Positions 7,703-14,427 of a DNA stretch of 19,295 nucleotides are shown piece by piece. Where the stretch lies: contig DKDL01000091.1 of the NCBI GenBank assembly GCA_002449335.1, positions 1 to 19,295 of the forward strand, written 5' to 3'. The position numbers and the translations under genes were made by a program. The notes under the pieces are model-generated. The model was not told where the DNA came from. It did not search any database and saw nothing but the letters and a program-made list of their open reading frames with translations. The stretch's first letter is position 1. Every line of letters starts with the position of its first letter. The DNA is from Succinatimonas sp. UBA6849 (GTDB taxonomy: Bacteria; Pseudomonadota; Gammaproteobacteria; Enterobacterales; Succinivibrionaceae).

Positions 7703-7754
7703 TCAAGGTTACAAATTAACAGAGATTAAACACAGACAGAATAAGGTAAATTAA

Positions 7755-9182
7755 ATGAGATTACATAACAATTTAGGCCAGAGGCTTGGCCACAAGCTAG
7801 GCAAGGTAGCCTCTCTTAGTGCTGTTTTACTAGCCTTATTTGGCAACGCCTATGCAGAAGAACAGGTTTTAGATTCAACTGCAGCTGTCGTTAACAACGG
7901 AATTATTTTAGAGAGTGAGCTAAATGCTCATACTCAAAAGCTGCTTGCTCAATATGCAGCAACAGGTGCTAAGGTAGATGAAATCACCGCTCGCCGTCAG
8001 GCACTGCAGTCACTGATTACCCGTGAGCTTATCCTGCAGATTGCTCAGACTAACGGTGCTGAGGTAACTGATATGCAGTTAGACTCAACCCTAGAGTCAG
8101 CAGCACTGCGTAACAACACCACTACAGACAAGATCTTAAAGAGCTATGGTCCAAATCTAACCGAAGCTCAGGCTCGTGAGAAATTTAAAGAGGACTACTT
8201 AATCAACGAGATTCGTCGTTCAAGTGTTCGTCAGAGAATTCATATTTCACCAGTTGAAATTAACACCTTGGCTAAAGCTTTAAAACAACGTGGCAGTGTT
8301 GAGCCTATGTACCACATTGCTCAGGTCGTAATTCCCCTGTCATCAGCTCCTAGTGAAGCTGAATACAACCGTGTTCAAAGTGAGGCCCGTCAGGCTTTAA
8401 ATTCTATTAGAAACGGTGCTAATGTAGCTGAAGTTGCTGCAAAATACGCAACCTCAGAGCAAAGTGCTGATATGGGTTACTTACCAGAGACAGCTATTCC
8501 ATTACCATTCCTGCCTGCTATCTTAAATGCAAAACCTGGTGATGTAATTGGACCATTCAGATCATCTATTGGTATGCATATCATCAAACTTTATGATGTA
8601 TCTCATTCTGCTGTAACTCCTATTAAGACTTATGATGCAGCTCATATCCTAATTAAGACTTCAATCATCTACTCAGATGAGGCAGCTGTTGCTAAATTAA
8701 AGGATATCGCATCAGAAATTAACAAAGGTACCATCACCTTCGCTCAGGCTGCTAAGCAGTACTCTGAAGATCCAGGTTCAGCAATTAAAGGTGGTGATTT
8801 AGGTTACGCAGTAGCTGATATTTATGATCCTAACTTTGCTAAAGCTTTAACTCAGTTGCATGTAGGTCAGATGAGTCAGCCTGTAAAATCAGCTTTTGGC
8901 TGGCACTTAATCCTGTTAAAGGACACCAGAGTTGATAGAGATTCATTAGAAGTTTTCAAAGAGAAAGCAAACTCAATTATCTTTGAACGTGAATTCAACG
9001 AAGCTGTAGCTTCATGGGAAAGATCATTACGTGAGATGGCTTACATCCACGTTATCGATCCTGAATTAGTAAATTCAGGTGTTTCTCTTGATCAGGACAA
9101 TAAAGGCAAGAATACTCTAAAGCCTACTAATGACGATCAGGAAAGCCAGAAATATTCAGAAAACAGCCGTTTCTTAAACTAA
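7755..9182 (+). CDS. surA: Periplasmic chaperone / peptidyl-prolyl isomerase SurA
   Basis: SurA escorts unfolded outer-membrane proteins, LptD among them, across the periplasm to the BAM complex. The 475-residue protein starts with a basic N-region and a hydrophobic stretch ending in AYA (cleavage near residue 34). The chaperone N-domain follows (TAAVVNNGIILESELN onward). Two parvulin domains come next: about 183-281, from YHIAQVVIP to HIIKLYD, and about 292-391, from YDAAHILIK to HLILLKD. The second holds the typical DPGSAIKGGDLGY segment. It is longer than the 428-residue E. coli protein; the excess includes a polar, probably disordered C-terminal tail of roughly 45 residues. A TAAGG precedes the ATG. 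The lptD-surA-pdxA-rsmA order is as in enterobacteria. Confidence 0.95.
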   Translation: MRLHNNLGQRLGHKLGKVASLSAVLLALFGNAYAEEQVLDSTAAVVNNGIILESELNAHTQKLLAQYAATGAKVDEITARRQALQSLITRELILQIAQTNGAEVTDMQLDSTLESAALRNNTTTDKILKSYGPNLTEAQAREKFKEDYLINEIRRSSVRQRIHISPVEINTLAKALKQRGSVEPMYHIAQVVIPLSSAPSEAEYNRVQSEARQALNSIRNGANVAEVAAKYATSEQSADMGYLPETAIPLPFLPAILNAKPGDVIGPFRSSIGMHIIKLYDVSHSAVTPIKTYDAAHILIKTSIIYSDEAAVAKLKDIASEINKGTITFAQAAKQYSEDPGSAIKGGDLGYAVADIYDPNFAKALTQLHVGQMSQPVKSAFGWHLILLKDTRVDRDSLEVFKEKANSIIFEREFNEAVASWERSLREMAYIHVIDPELVNSGVSLDQDNKGKNTLKPTNDDQESQKYSENSRFLN

Positions 9183-9207
9183 AGCACGGCCTAAATTTAG
9201 AGGTTAA

Positions 9208-10206
9208 ATGACATATCGTTTAGCAGTGACACCTGGAGAGCCTTCAGGTGTCGGTCCAGAGCTGATGTATCATCTGTCAAAACTAGACTTAAAAGATACT
9301 CAGCTTGTTATCATCGCATCAAAAGAGCTAATCGCACAGCGTATAGCTCTTTTTAATTCTAATCATACAGAGTCTGTAAAGCTGATTGACTACTCTAAAG
9401 ACAATTTTGTACCTCAAACTAAAGGTACATTATGTGTTTTAGATGTACCTTTAGCTGTTCCTTCAGTTCCTGGTAAGCTTGATAAGAGAAACGCCAAATA
9501 CGTTTTAGACTGTCTTGATATTGCATCTGACAAATCTGAATCTGGTGAGTTCTCAGGAATTGTAACTGGTCCTATCAGTAAAGCTGTAATTGCTGACACA
9601 GGACTTAACTTTACAGGTCACACTGAGTATTTCCAGGAAAGAACTCATACTAAAAAAGTAGTAATGATGCTAGGCTGCAAAAAGTTTAATGTTGCTCTTG
9701 CTACTACTCACCTGCCTTTAAAAGACGTATCTAATGCCATCACTAAAGAGCTTTTAGTTGAGATAGTAACTATCTTAAATCATGATCTAAAAACCAAGTT
9801 TGGCATTGATAAACCTTGCATCATCAGCGCAGGTTTAAATCCCCATGCAGGTGAAGATGGTCATTTGGGCATGGAAGAAATAGACACCATCATTCCTACT
9901 TTTGAAGAATTAAGATCTCAAGGGATCAATATCATTGGACCACTGCCAGCTGACACTATGTTCCAGCAAAAGTATATTGAAAAAGCTGATGCGTTCTTAA
10001 CCATGTACCACGATCAGGGCTTGCCTGTTTTAAAATATGCAGGTTTTGACTGTGGATACAACACCACCTTAGGTCTTCCTTACATTAGAACTTCTGTCGA
10101 TCATGGAACTGCACTAGATTTAGCAGGTACAACCAAGGCAGATCCTGGTTCACTGTTTGCAGCAGTAGAACTGGCTCATACTATGGCACTACGTAGCAGG
10201 AGATAA
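9208..10206 (+). CDS. pdxA: 4-hydroxythreonine-4-phosphate dehydrogenase
   Basis: PdxA oxidises 4-phosphohydroxy-L-threonine with NAD in the DXP-dependent pathway to pyridoxal 5'-phosphate, acting in the cytoplasm. Family motifs are in order: TPGEPSGVGPEL (8-19), TGPISKA (120-126), NFTGHTEYF (134-142), GLNPHAGEDGHLG (209-221) and MYHDQGLPVLKY (266-277). The three metal-binding histidines are H168, H213 and H268, and the length of 332 residues is normal. GAGG is present shortly before the ATG, 26 bases after the surA stop. It is translationally linked to rsmA, whose ATG comes one base after the pdxA stop. No sign of an alternative PdxA2-type role is seen. Confidence 0.95.
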   Translation: MTYRLAVTPGEPSGVGPELMYHLSKLDLKDTQLVIIASKELIAQRIALFNSNHTESVKLIDYSKDNFVPQTKGTLCVLDVPLAVPSVPGKLDKRNAKYVLDCLDIASDKSESGEFSGIVTGPISKAVIADTGLNFTGHTEYFQERTHTKKVVMMLGCKKFNVALATTHLPLKDVSNAITKELLVEIVTILNHDLKTKFGIDKPCIISAGLNPHAGEDGHLGMEEIDTIIPTFEELRSQGINIIGPLPADTMFQQKYIEKADAFLTMYHDQGLPVLKYAGFDCGYNTTLGLPYIRTSVDHGTALDLAGTTKADPGSLFAAVELAHTMALRSRR

Positions 10207-10207
10207 T

Positions 10208-11005
10208 ATGGCTTTACCACCAGTACACATGAAAGCAAGAAAACGCTTTGGACAGAACTTCTTAGTTAACGATCACATCATTTCTCAGATTGTCGATGCC
10301 ATCAATCCTAAAGAGGGCGAGTATCTAGTTGAAATTGGACCAGGTCATGCAGCTTTAACAAGGCCTGTACTTGAAAGAGCTAAAGCTCTTACAGCTATTG
10401 AGTTAGACCGTGATCTTGTAGAGATCTTAAAGCATGATCCTTTCTTAAAAGGTCTTACCATTATTGAAGGTGATGCTTTAAAAGTTAACTTCGAAGAGTT
10501 AGAAGGCGCAGGTCAGTTACGTGTTTTTGGTAACTTACCATACAACATCACCTCTCCTATTATCTTCCACCTCCTTTCACAAAAAGGCATTACTGATATG
10601 CACTTTATGTTGCAAAAGGAAGTAGTTGAAAGATTAGCCGCAGGTCCTAGCACCAAAGACTATGGTCGTTTAACTGTAATGACTCAGTTCCATGCTCAGG
10701 TAATTCCAATGCTTGTAGTTCCACCTTCAGCATTCAGACCAGCTCCTAAGGTAACCTCAGCTGTAGTACGTCTAAAACCTAAAGATTTAACTGATGAAGA
10801 AAGATCATTAGTTCCATATTTAAATAACATCACCACTACAGCTTTCTCAGCTCGTCGTAAGACCATCCGTAACTCTTTATCTAAGTTCTTTACAGAAGAG
10901 GAGTTACAAAGCTTTGGTCTTGATCCAATCTTACGAGCTGAAAACATCAGTGTTGAAAAATATGTAGAGTTAGCTCGTGCTTTAAAATACAGGAATAAAG
11001 TCTAA
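10208..11005 (+). CDS. rsmA: 16S rRNA dimethyladenosine transferase RsmA (KsgA)
   Basis: RsmA dimethylates two adjacent adenosines (A1518 and A1519 in E. coli numbering) in helix 45 of 16S rRNA during late 30S assembly, using S-adenosylmethionine. The 265-residue protein has RFGQNFL near the N-terminus, the SAM-binding EIGPGHAALT (42-51), the acidic IELD (64-67), GDAL (88-91) and the catalytic NLPYNITSP (109-117). The substrate-binding C-domain carries FSARRKTIRNSL. An AGGAG within the end of pdxA serves as ribosome-binding site. Its TAA shares one base with the rsmC ATG. In E. coli apaG-apaH follow here; in this genome rsmC takes that place. Confidence 0.96.
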   Translation: MALPPVHMKARKRFGQNFLVNDHIISQIVDAINPKEGEYLVEIGPGHAALTRPVLERAKALTAIELDRDLVEILKHDPFLKGLTIIEGDALKVNFEELEGAGQLRVFGNLPYNITSPIIFHLLSQKGITDMHFMLQKEVVERLAAGPSTKDYGRLTVMTQFHAQVIPMLVVPPSAFRPAPKVTSAVVRLKPKDLTDEERSLVPYLNNITTTAFSARRKTIRNSLSKFFTEEELQSFGLDPILRAENISVEKYVELARALKYRNKV

Positions 11006-12084
11006 TGGCAGCAAATTCACCAGTATTTGAACTTTTACAACGTAATGAAGATGAGTTTGCAGGACGTGATCTTATCATCGCAGGTGATATTCTCGATCCT
11101 ATGGTATTCTCATTAGTTAAAAGAGCTCATAGCGCTACTGTAATTGTAGACAACTTTGTTGTCTGCCAAAAGATGGCTGCTATGATTGGTAAAAGCATGG
11201 ATGACACCTGTCCTCAGGTAATTGAGTACAAGCATGTAAAGTTAATCTTTGCTGATGTCAAATCTGCTCTATCTCATACAAATGAAGCTGATACGCTCTT
11301 ACTTTTACTCTCTAAAAGTAAGCAACAGACTTTAAAACTATTAAATACTTTAAAGACTAAATTAAAAAAAGAAGCTTTAGTGTACACCGCAGGCTCTAAT
11401 GACGGTGGCGCTAAAAGTGCTGATTCTTTATTAAAACCTTTAGGCTTTGTAAAGAAAGTAGATTTAGCAAGAAAGTGCACCTTGTTTAAAGCTATTTATG
11501 AAAATGACTTTAATACCTACAAAGGTGTTCAGGACATAAAAGTAAATCCAATTAACATTCCACTTACATTACATCAGGACAGCGCTGTTTTCTCTCAAGG
11601 TAAACTTGATAAGGGAACTGCTATGCTAATAGAGTGCTTAAAGGATTTAACTCCTTTTGGAACAGCTTTAGATCTTGGATGTGGCTGTGGTGTGGTAGGT
11701 TTAGTACTCTCAAAGCTTGGCTTTAAGAATGTAACCTCAACTGATGTCAGTGCTGCTGCTATCGAGCTTACAAAAGAGAATGCCAAACTAAATGGCTGTG
11801 ACACCATCAAGGTAAAAGCATCCGACATGTTAACAGACCTTGATAGATTTGACTTAATTGCAGTAAACCCACCATTCCATGTAGGTGTTACAACTACTAC
11901 TGCACCTACTGTTAATATGATCATTGAAGCTAAAGATCACTTAACTAAGAATGGTGTAATGTACTTAGTTGCAAATGCTCATTTAGGTTATGAAAAGGTA
12001 CTTTTAGAGAACTTTGATTATGTGCAGATTGTCTCTTCAAGCACTACCTTTATTGTGTACAAAGCCAGAATGGAAGAAAAGTAA
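11005..12084 (+). CDS. rsmC: 16S rRNA (guanine-N2)-methyltransferase RsmC
   Basis: RsmC methylates N2 of G1207 (E. coli numbering) in 16S rRNA of the 30S subunit. The 359-residue protein shows the duplicated-fold plan of the family. The N-terminal half lacks a SAM site but keeps AGSNDGGAKS (129-138). The C-terminal half has the SAM-binding DLGCGCGVVG (223-232), acidic D247 and the catalytic NPPFH (288-292). The linker LTLHQDSAVFSQGKLDKGT corresponds to the family's PGVFSxxxLDxGS segment. RlmG is the main alternative, but length and motifs fit RsmC better. The start overlaps the rsmA stop by one base, so two 16S rRNA methyltransferases are co-translated. A strong terminator lies 43 bases downstream. 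Confidence 0.88.
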   Translation: MAANSPVFELLQRNEDEFAGRDLIIAGDILDPMVFSLVKRAHSATVIVDNFVVCQKMAAMIGKSMDDTCPQVIEYKHVKLIFADVKSALSHTNEADTLLLLLSKSKQQTLKLLNTLKTKLKKEALVYTAGSNDGGAKSADSLLKPLGFVKKVDLARKCTLFKAIYENDFNTYKGVQDIKVNPINIPLTLHQDSAVFSQGKLDKGTAMLIECLKDLTPFGTALDLGCGCGVVGLVLSKLGFKNVTSTDVSAAAIELTKENAKLNGCDTIKVKASDMLTDLDRFDLIAVNPPFHVGVTTTTAPTVNMIIEAKDHLTKNGVMYLVANAHLGYEKVLLENFDYVQIVSSSTTFIVYKARMEEK

Positions 12085-12097
12085 CTAGGTTCTACTT

Positions 12098-12115
12098 AAG
12101 TTTTACGCAAAACTT
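12098..12115. other. Small hairpin after rsmC
   Basis: AAGTTTT (12098-12104) and AAAACTT (12109-12115) are perfect 7-bp arms around ACGC, just after the rsmC stop and 11 bases before the main terminator. It is AT-rich with no T-tract and probably adds little to termination. Confidence 0.35.
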
Positions 12116-12126
12116 GGGTTCATCTT

Positions 12127-12154
12127 AAAAGCAAGATCATACGATCTTGCTTTT
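12127..12154. terminator. Bidirectional intrinsic terminator between rsmC and the 158-residue gene
   Basis: AAAAGCAAGATC (12127-12138) and GATCTTGCTTTT (12143-12154) form a perfect 12-bp stem with a 4-base loop, with A-tract and T-tract at the two ends. It lies between the convergent rsmC (plus) and the 158-residue gene (minus, stop at 12170), so it can end both transcripts. Confidence 0.85.
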
Positions 12155-12169
12155 GTGTTTATGCTCTAA

Positions 12170-12646
12170 TTAGTTATTGGCTTTATCCTGCTCATTGTTT
12201 TGAGTAGAGTTGTTATCAGCTTTGCTCTCCTCATTTTGACTTGCATTATTCTCGTTATTATTACCCTGTGCTTGGTTATCCTGAGCTTGAGGTTCTTCGT
12301 AAGGAGCTGCCTTAATACAGGTAACACCACCATTGTTTGAAACTACAGCATAATTTAGATCGCAGAACTGACCTGCAAAATAAATTGGTAACTGATCATT
12401 ACCCCAACGTAATGGTGTAAAGACAATCTTACTGCCTACAGCACAGTTTGCAGCTGCATCAAAGACAAAGACATTACATACCTGATTGCTCTGTGAACGT
12501 GGAGTAGCCTTATTTACCTCTTCAACCTTTACGACCTCAGGTAAGGTTGGAGCACTCTCCTTAACCACTTTTACAGTAAAAAATACGGCAACAGCAGCTA
12601 TAGCTGCAAAGATTAAAGACAAAAGCAAATAGTCCTTTAGTTTCAT
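12170..12646 (-). CDS. Membrane-anchored four-cysteine protein of unknown function
   Basis: I do not recognise this 158-residue protein. It has one N-terminal hydrophobic segment (about 7-28) after a short basic start, which suggests an uncleaved anchor with the rest in the periplasm. Residues 55-113 form a compact Cys-containing domain with C57, C68, C95 and C110, enough for two disulfides, and a striking RWGNDQLPIYFAGQFCDL segment. From about 114 the tail is low-complexity, rich in Asn, Gln, Glu, Asp and Lys, with no hydrophobic residues, and is likely disordered. GAGG lies about 6 bases upstream of the ATG. ldhA is upstream on the same strand but a terminator separates them, so it is probably transcribed alone. 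No envelope function can be assigned. Confidence 0.7.
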   Translation of the reverse strand: MKLKDYLLLSLIFAAIAAVAVFFTVKVVKESAPTLPEVVKVEEVNKATPRSQSNQVCNVFVFDAAANCAVGSKIVFTPLRWGNDQLPIYFAGQFCDLNYAVVSNNGGVTCIKAAPYEEPQAQDNQAQGNNNENNASQNEESKADNNSTQNNEQDKANN

Positions 12647-12672
12647 AGATACCTCAAAATGATTCTTTTATG

Positions 12673-12717
12673 GTTATGTTTTGAATTGTTATGTTTTGAA
12701 TAGTCTAGTTTTGAGCA
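12673..12717. repeat. 15-bp tandem repeat in the promoter region of the 158-residue gene
   Basis: GTTATGTTTTGAATT (12673-12687) is followed by GTTATGTTTTGAATA (12688-12702) and a degenerate third unit GTCTAGTTTTGAGCA (12703-12717). The array starts 27 bases upstream of the start codon. It could be tandem binding sites in phase at about 1.5 helical turns, or a simple slippage duplication. Confidence 0.7.
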
Positions 12718-12822
12718 AAGCTCACTGACAAAGATAGCAGTTCTTTATGATTTAGAAAAGTGGTGGTGCAGAAGGACGATATGAATAATGATTACAGTTC
12801 GTGATGATAACAGTTCGAGTTG

Positions 12823-12857
12823 AAAACAGAAAGTGCTGTTACAGCACCTTCTGTTTT
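12823..12857 (-). terminator. Terminator of ldhA
   Basis: AAAACAGAA, a mismatch, GTGCTG, loop TTA, CAGCAC, a mismatch and TTCTGTTTT make a 15-bp stem with one internal mismatch. Read on the minus strand it ends in TTTT and lies 16 bases after the ldhA stop. It also separates ldhA from the following 158-residue gene. Confidence 0.8.
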
Positions 12858-12872
12858 AGAGATGATTTTACT

Positions 12873-13886
12873 TTACTGAGCCTTTACTTCGTTTACAAGC
12901 TCGTTGCCTGCAAAGTAATCAGTTACGTTCTGTAGAGTAGTATTAACAATGTTGGTCATAGCTTCTTTAGTAAAGAAAGCCTGATGAGAGGTAATCAGAA
13001 CATTGTTCAAGCTCATTAAACGGCTTAAGTTATCATCGGTGATGATGTGATCTGATCTGTCCTGATAGAAGTAATCATGCTCTTCTTCGTAAACATCAAG
13101 ACCTGCAGCACCAATCTGACCTGACTTTAAACCTTCTACAAGATCTTCAGAATTGATTAAAGGACCACGACCAGTGTTAATGATCATTACGCCCTTCTTC
13201 ATCTTAGCAATTGAGTCTTTGTTAATTAAGTATCTGTTCTGAGGAGTTAATGGGCAGTTTAGAGAAATGATATCTGATTGAGCATATAACTCATCCATAG
13301 TTACATACTTAATACCAGCTTTTTTCTCGTACTCATGATCTTCATAAATATCATAAGCAACTACATTCATACCAAAGCCCTTTAAGATGCCAATTAACAC
13401 ACGAGCAATCTTACCGGTACCTACAACACCTGCAGTCTTTCCATATAAGTCAAAGCCCATTAAACCGTGCAGAGCAAAGTTACCATCACGGGTACGTGAA
13501 TATGCTCTGTGGGTCTTTCTGTTTAAGGTCAGGATTAGGGCCATTACGTGCTCAGCAATAGCATGAGGAGAGTAAGCTGGTACTCTTACTACTCTGATAC
13601 CTAAATCTTTAGCTGCCTGTAAATCTACATTGTTAAAACCAGCGCAACGCAGTGCTAAAAGTTCAACACCATTATCTTTTAACTTCTGTAATACAGCTCT
13701 GTCTGCTCTGTCGTTTACGAAGATACATACAGCCTTAGCGCCGTGAGTTTCATCTGCATTGTTAATATCAAGGAAACTTCTGTGATAGATTAACTGAAAA
13801 CCGAAGTTCTTTTCAGCATTCATATCAGTAAATGCGTGTCTGTCGTAGCTGTGGGTACCAAAAAAGACGATTTTATTGTTTTCCAT
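12873..13886 (-). CDS. ldhA: Fermentative D-lactate dehydrogenase (NAD-dependent)
   Basis: LdhA reduces pyruvate to D-lactate with NADH, regenerating NAD during fermentation in the cytoplasm. The 337-residue protein belongs to the D-2-hydroxyacid dehydrogenases. AVCIFVNDRADR and LALRCAGFNNVDL (78-89) are close to E. coli LdhA. The nucleotide-binding GVVGTGKIA is at 153-161 with D179 after strand 2. Catalytic residues R240, E269 and H301 are each five positions after E. coli R235, E264 and H296. DVYEEEHDYFYQDRS is typical of the LdhA branch rather than of glycerate or phosphoglycerate dehydrogenases. GAGGA precedes the ATG by about 6 bases. A perfect FNR box and a fitting -10 lie upstream, so anaerobic control is likely. 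It is divergent from glgC. Confidence 0.93.
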   Translation of the reverse strand: MENNKIVFFGTHSYDRHAFTDMNAEKNFGFQLIYHRSFLDINNADETHGAKAVCIFVNDRADRAVLQKLKDNGVELLALRCAGFNNVDLQAAKDLGIRVVRVPAYSPHAIAEHVMALILTLNRKTHRAYSRTRDGNFALHGLMGFDLYGKTAGVVGTGKIARVLIGILKGFGMNVVAYDIYEDHEYEKKAGIKYVTMDELYAQSDIISLNCPLTPQNRYLINKDSIAKMKKGVMIINTGRGPLINSEDLVEGLKSGQIGAAGLDVYEEEHDYFYQDRSDHIITDDNLSRLMSLNNVLITSHQAFFTKEAMTNIVNTTLQNVTDYFAGNELVNEVKAQ

Positions 13887-13976
13887 TTTTTATCCTCAGA
13901 TGAATGATTCTCTGATTTTGAAATCTGTATATCAGTATTAGATAGCTCTAATAACTGGTTATCTTGCCTGTTCAAT

Positions 13977-13982
13977 AAGATA
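13977..13982 (-). promoter_or_regulatory. Candidate -10 box of ldhA
   Basis: The minus strand reads TATCTT preceded by GTG. A start near 13970 would place the FNR box centre at about -40, as in class II FNR-activated promoters, where FNR replaces the -35 contact. Confidence 0.5.
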
Positions 13983-14000
13983 CACTATTTCTAACTCAAA

Positions 14001-14018
14001 ATTTGATCTTTATCAAAT
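14001..14018. promoter_or_regulatory. FNR binding site upstream of ldhA
   Basis: ATTTGATCTTTATCAAAT is a perfect 18-bp palindrome containing TTGAT-N4-ATCAA, an exact match to the FNR consensus. FNR is the oxygen-sensing [4Fe-4S] regulator active without oxygen. The site is about 123 bases upstream of the ldhA ATG and about 418 bases from glgC, so ldhA is the likely target. Confidence 0.8.
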
Positions 14019-14029
14019 ATTTTATTACG

Positions 14030-14044
14030 TGCACAATTTGTGCA
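14030..14044. promoter_or_regulatory. 15-bp palindrome, possible operator
   Basis: TGCACAA-T-TTGTGCA has perfect 7-bp arms and lies 12 bases from the FNR box. I do not recognise the regulator. Similar TGCAA pieces recur at 14094 and 14104. Confidence 0.4.
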
Positions 14045-14110
14045 AATAAACGCAAAAGTGTCTTAACTTTTGCTGTGTCAATACTTTAATTCATGCAAAA
14101 TAGTGCAATC

Positions 14111-14133
14111 TTATTAAGAATAATTCTTAATAA
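14111..14133. promoter_or_regulatory. 23-bp perfect palindrome, possible operator
   Basis: TTATTAAGAAT-A-ATTCTTAATAA has perfect 11-bp arms. With the following TAATGATAAG it bears some likeness to AT-rich Fur-type boxes, but the match is loose and no regulator can be named. Confidence 0.45.
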
Positions 14134-14235
14134 TGATAAGTTTTTAAAAGTTTTAGCTGCCTCAACATTTTTTAATAACTTTTTTTAAGTTAATGCCTAC
14201 TAGTTTCATAAGTTTTACAACTGCACTTAAAAAAT

Positions 14236-14255
14236 TGAGTCTGTGACTCATTTTT
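14236..14255 (+). terminator. Terminator-like hairpin in the ldhA/glgC gap
   Basis: TGAGTC-TGT-GACTCA is a 6-bp stem with a 3-base loop followed by TTTTT. An A-tract precedes it. No gene is seen to end here on the plus strand, so it could close a small RNA or be an operator instead. Confidence 0.4.
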
Positions 14256-14273
14256 AGAGCCTTATTTCATCTT

Positions 14274-14323
14274 GATTTGTAAAAATATTTGTTCATTTTG
14301 TTATACAAATCTCTATTTTTTTT
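14274..14323 (+). terminator. Long-stem terminator-like structure upstream of glgC
   Basis: GATTTGTA (14274-14281) pairs perfectly with TACAAATC (14304-14311). Inside it AAAAT pairs with ATTTT, leaving a 4-base bulge. Eight T residues follow at 14316-14323. It is AT-rich, so stem strength is modest. It lies about 100 bases before glgC and just ahead of the candidate glgC -10, so it would terminate anything transcribed from farther upstream. Confidence 0.4.
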
Positions 14324-14427
14324 AAGCATTAAAAATCTTGTTCTATACTCATTAAATAGGTACATGACATTACTTAATTGTCATCAGAACACATAACAAT
14401 CAAAACATCTTATAAGGAGTCTCTCAA

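Larger units (their letters stand above)
13887..14427. other. ldhA/glgC divergent intergenic region, 541 bp, no gene seen
   Basis: No coding sequence is apparent. The stretch is AT-rich and unusually full of symmetric elements: the FNR box (14001-14018), a 15-bp palindrome (14030-14044), GCAAAAGT/ACTTTTGC arms (14052-14073), a 23-bp palindrome (14111-14133) and two hairpins followed by T-tracts (14236-14255, 14274-14323). It also holds the glgC leader with ATGACA/TGTCAT arms (14363-14384). A candidate glgC -10 (TATACT, 14344-14349) has only a weak -35. The two T-tract hairpins point in the glgC direction, so a small RNA or a leader attenuator upstream of glgC is possible. Confidence 0.6.
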
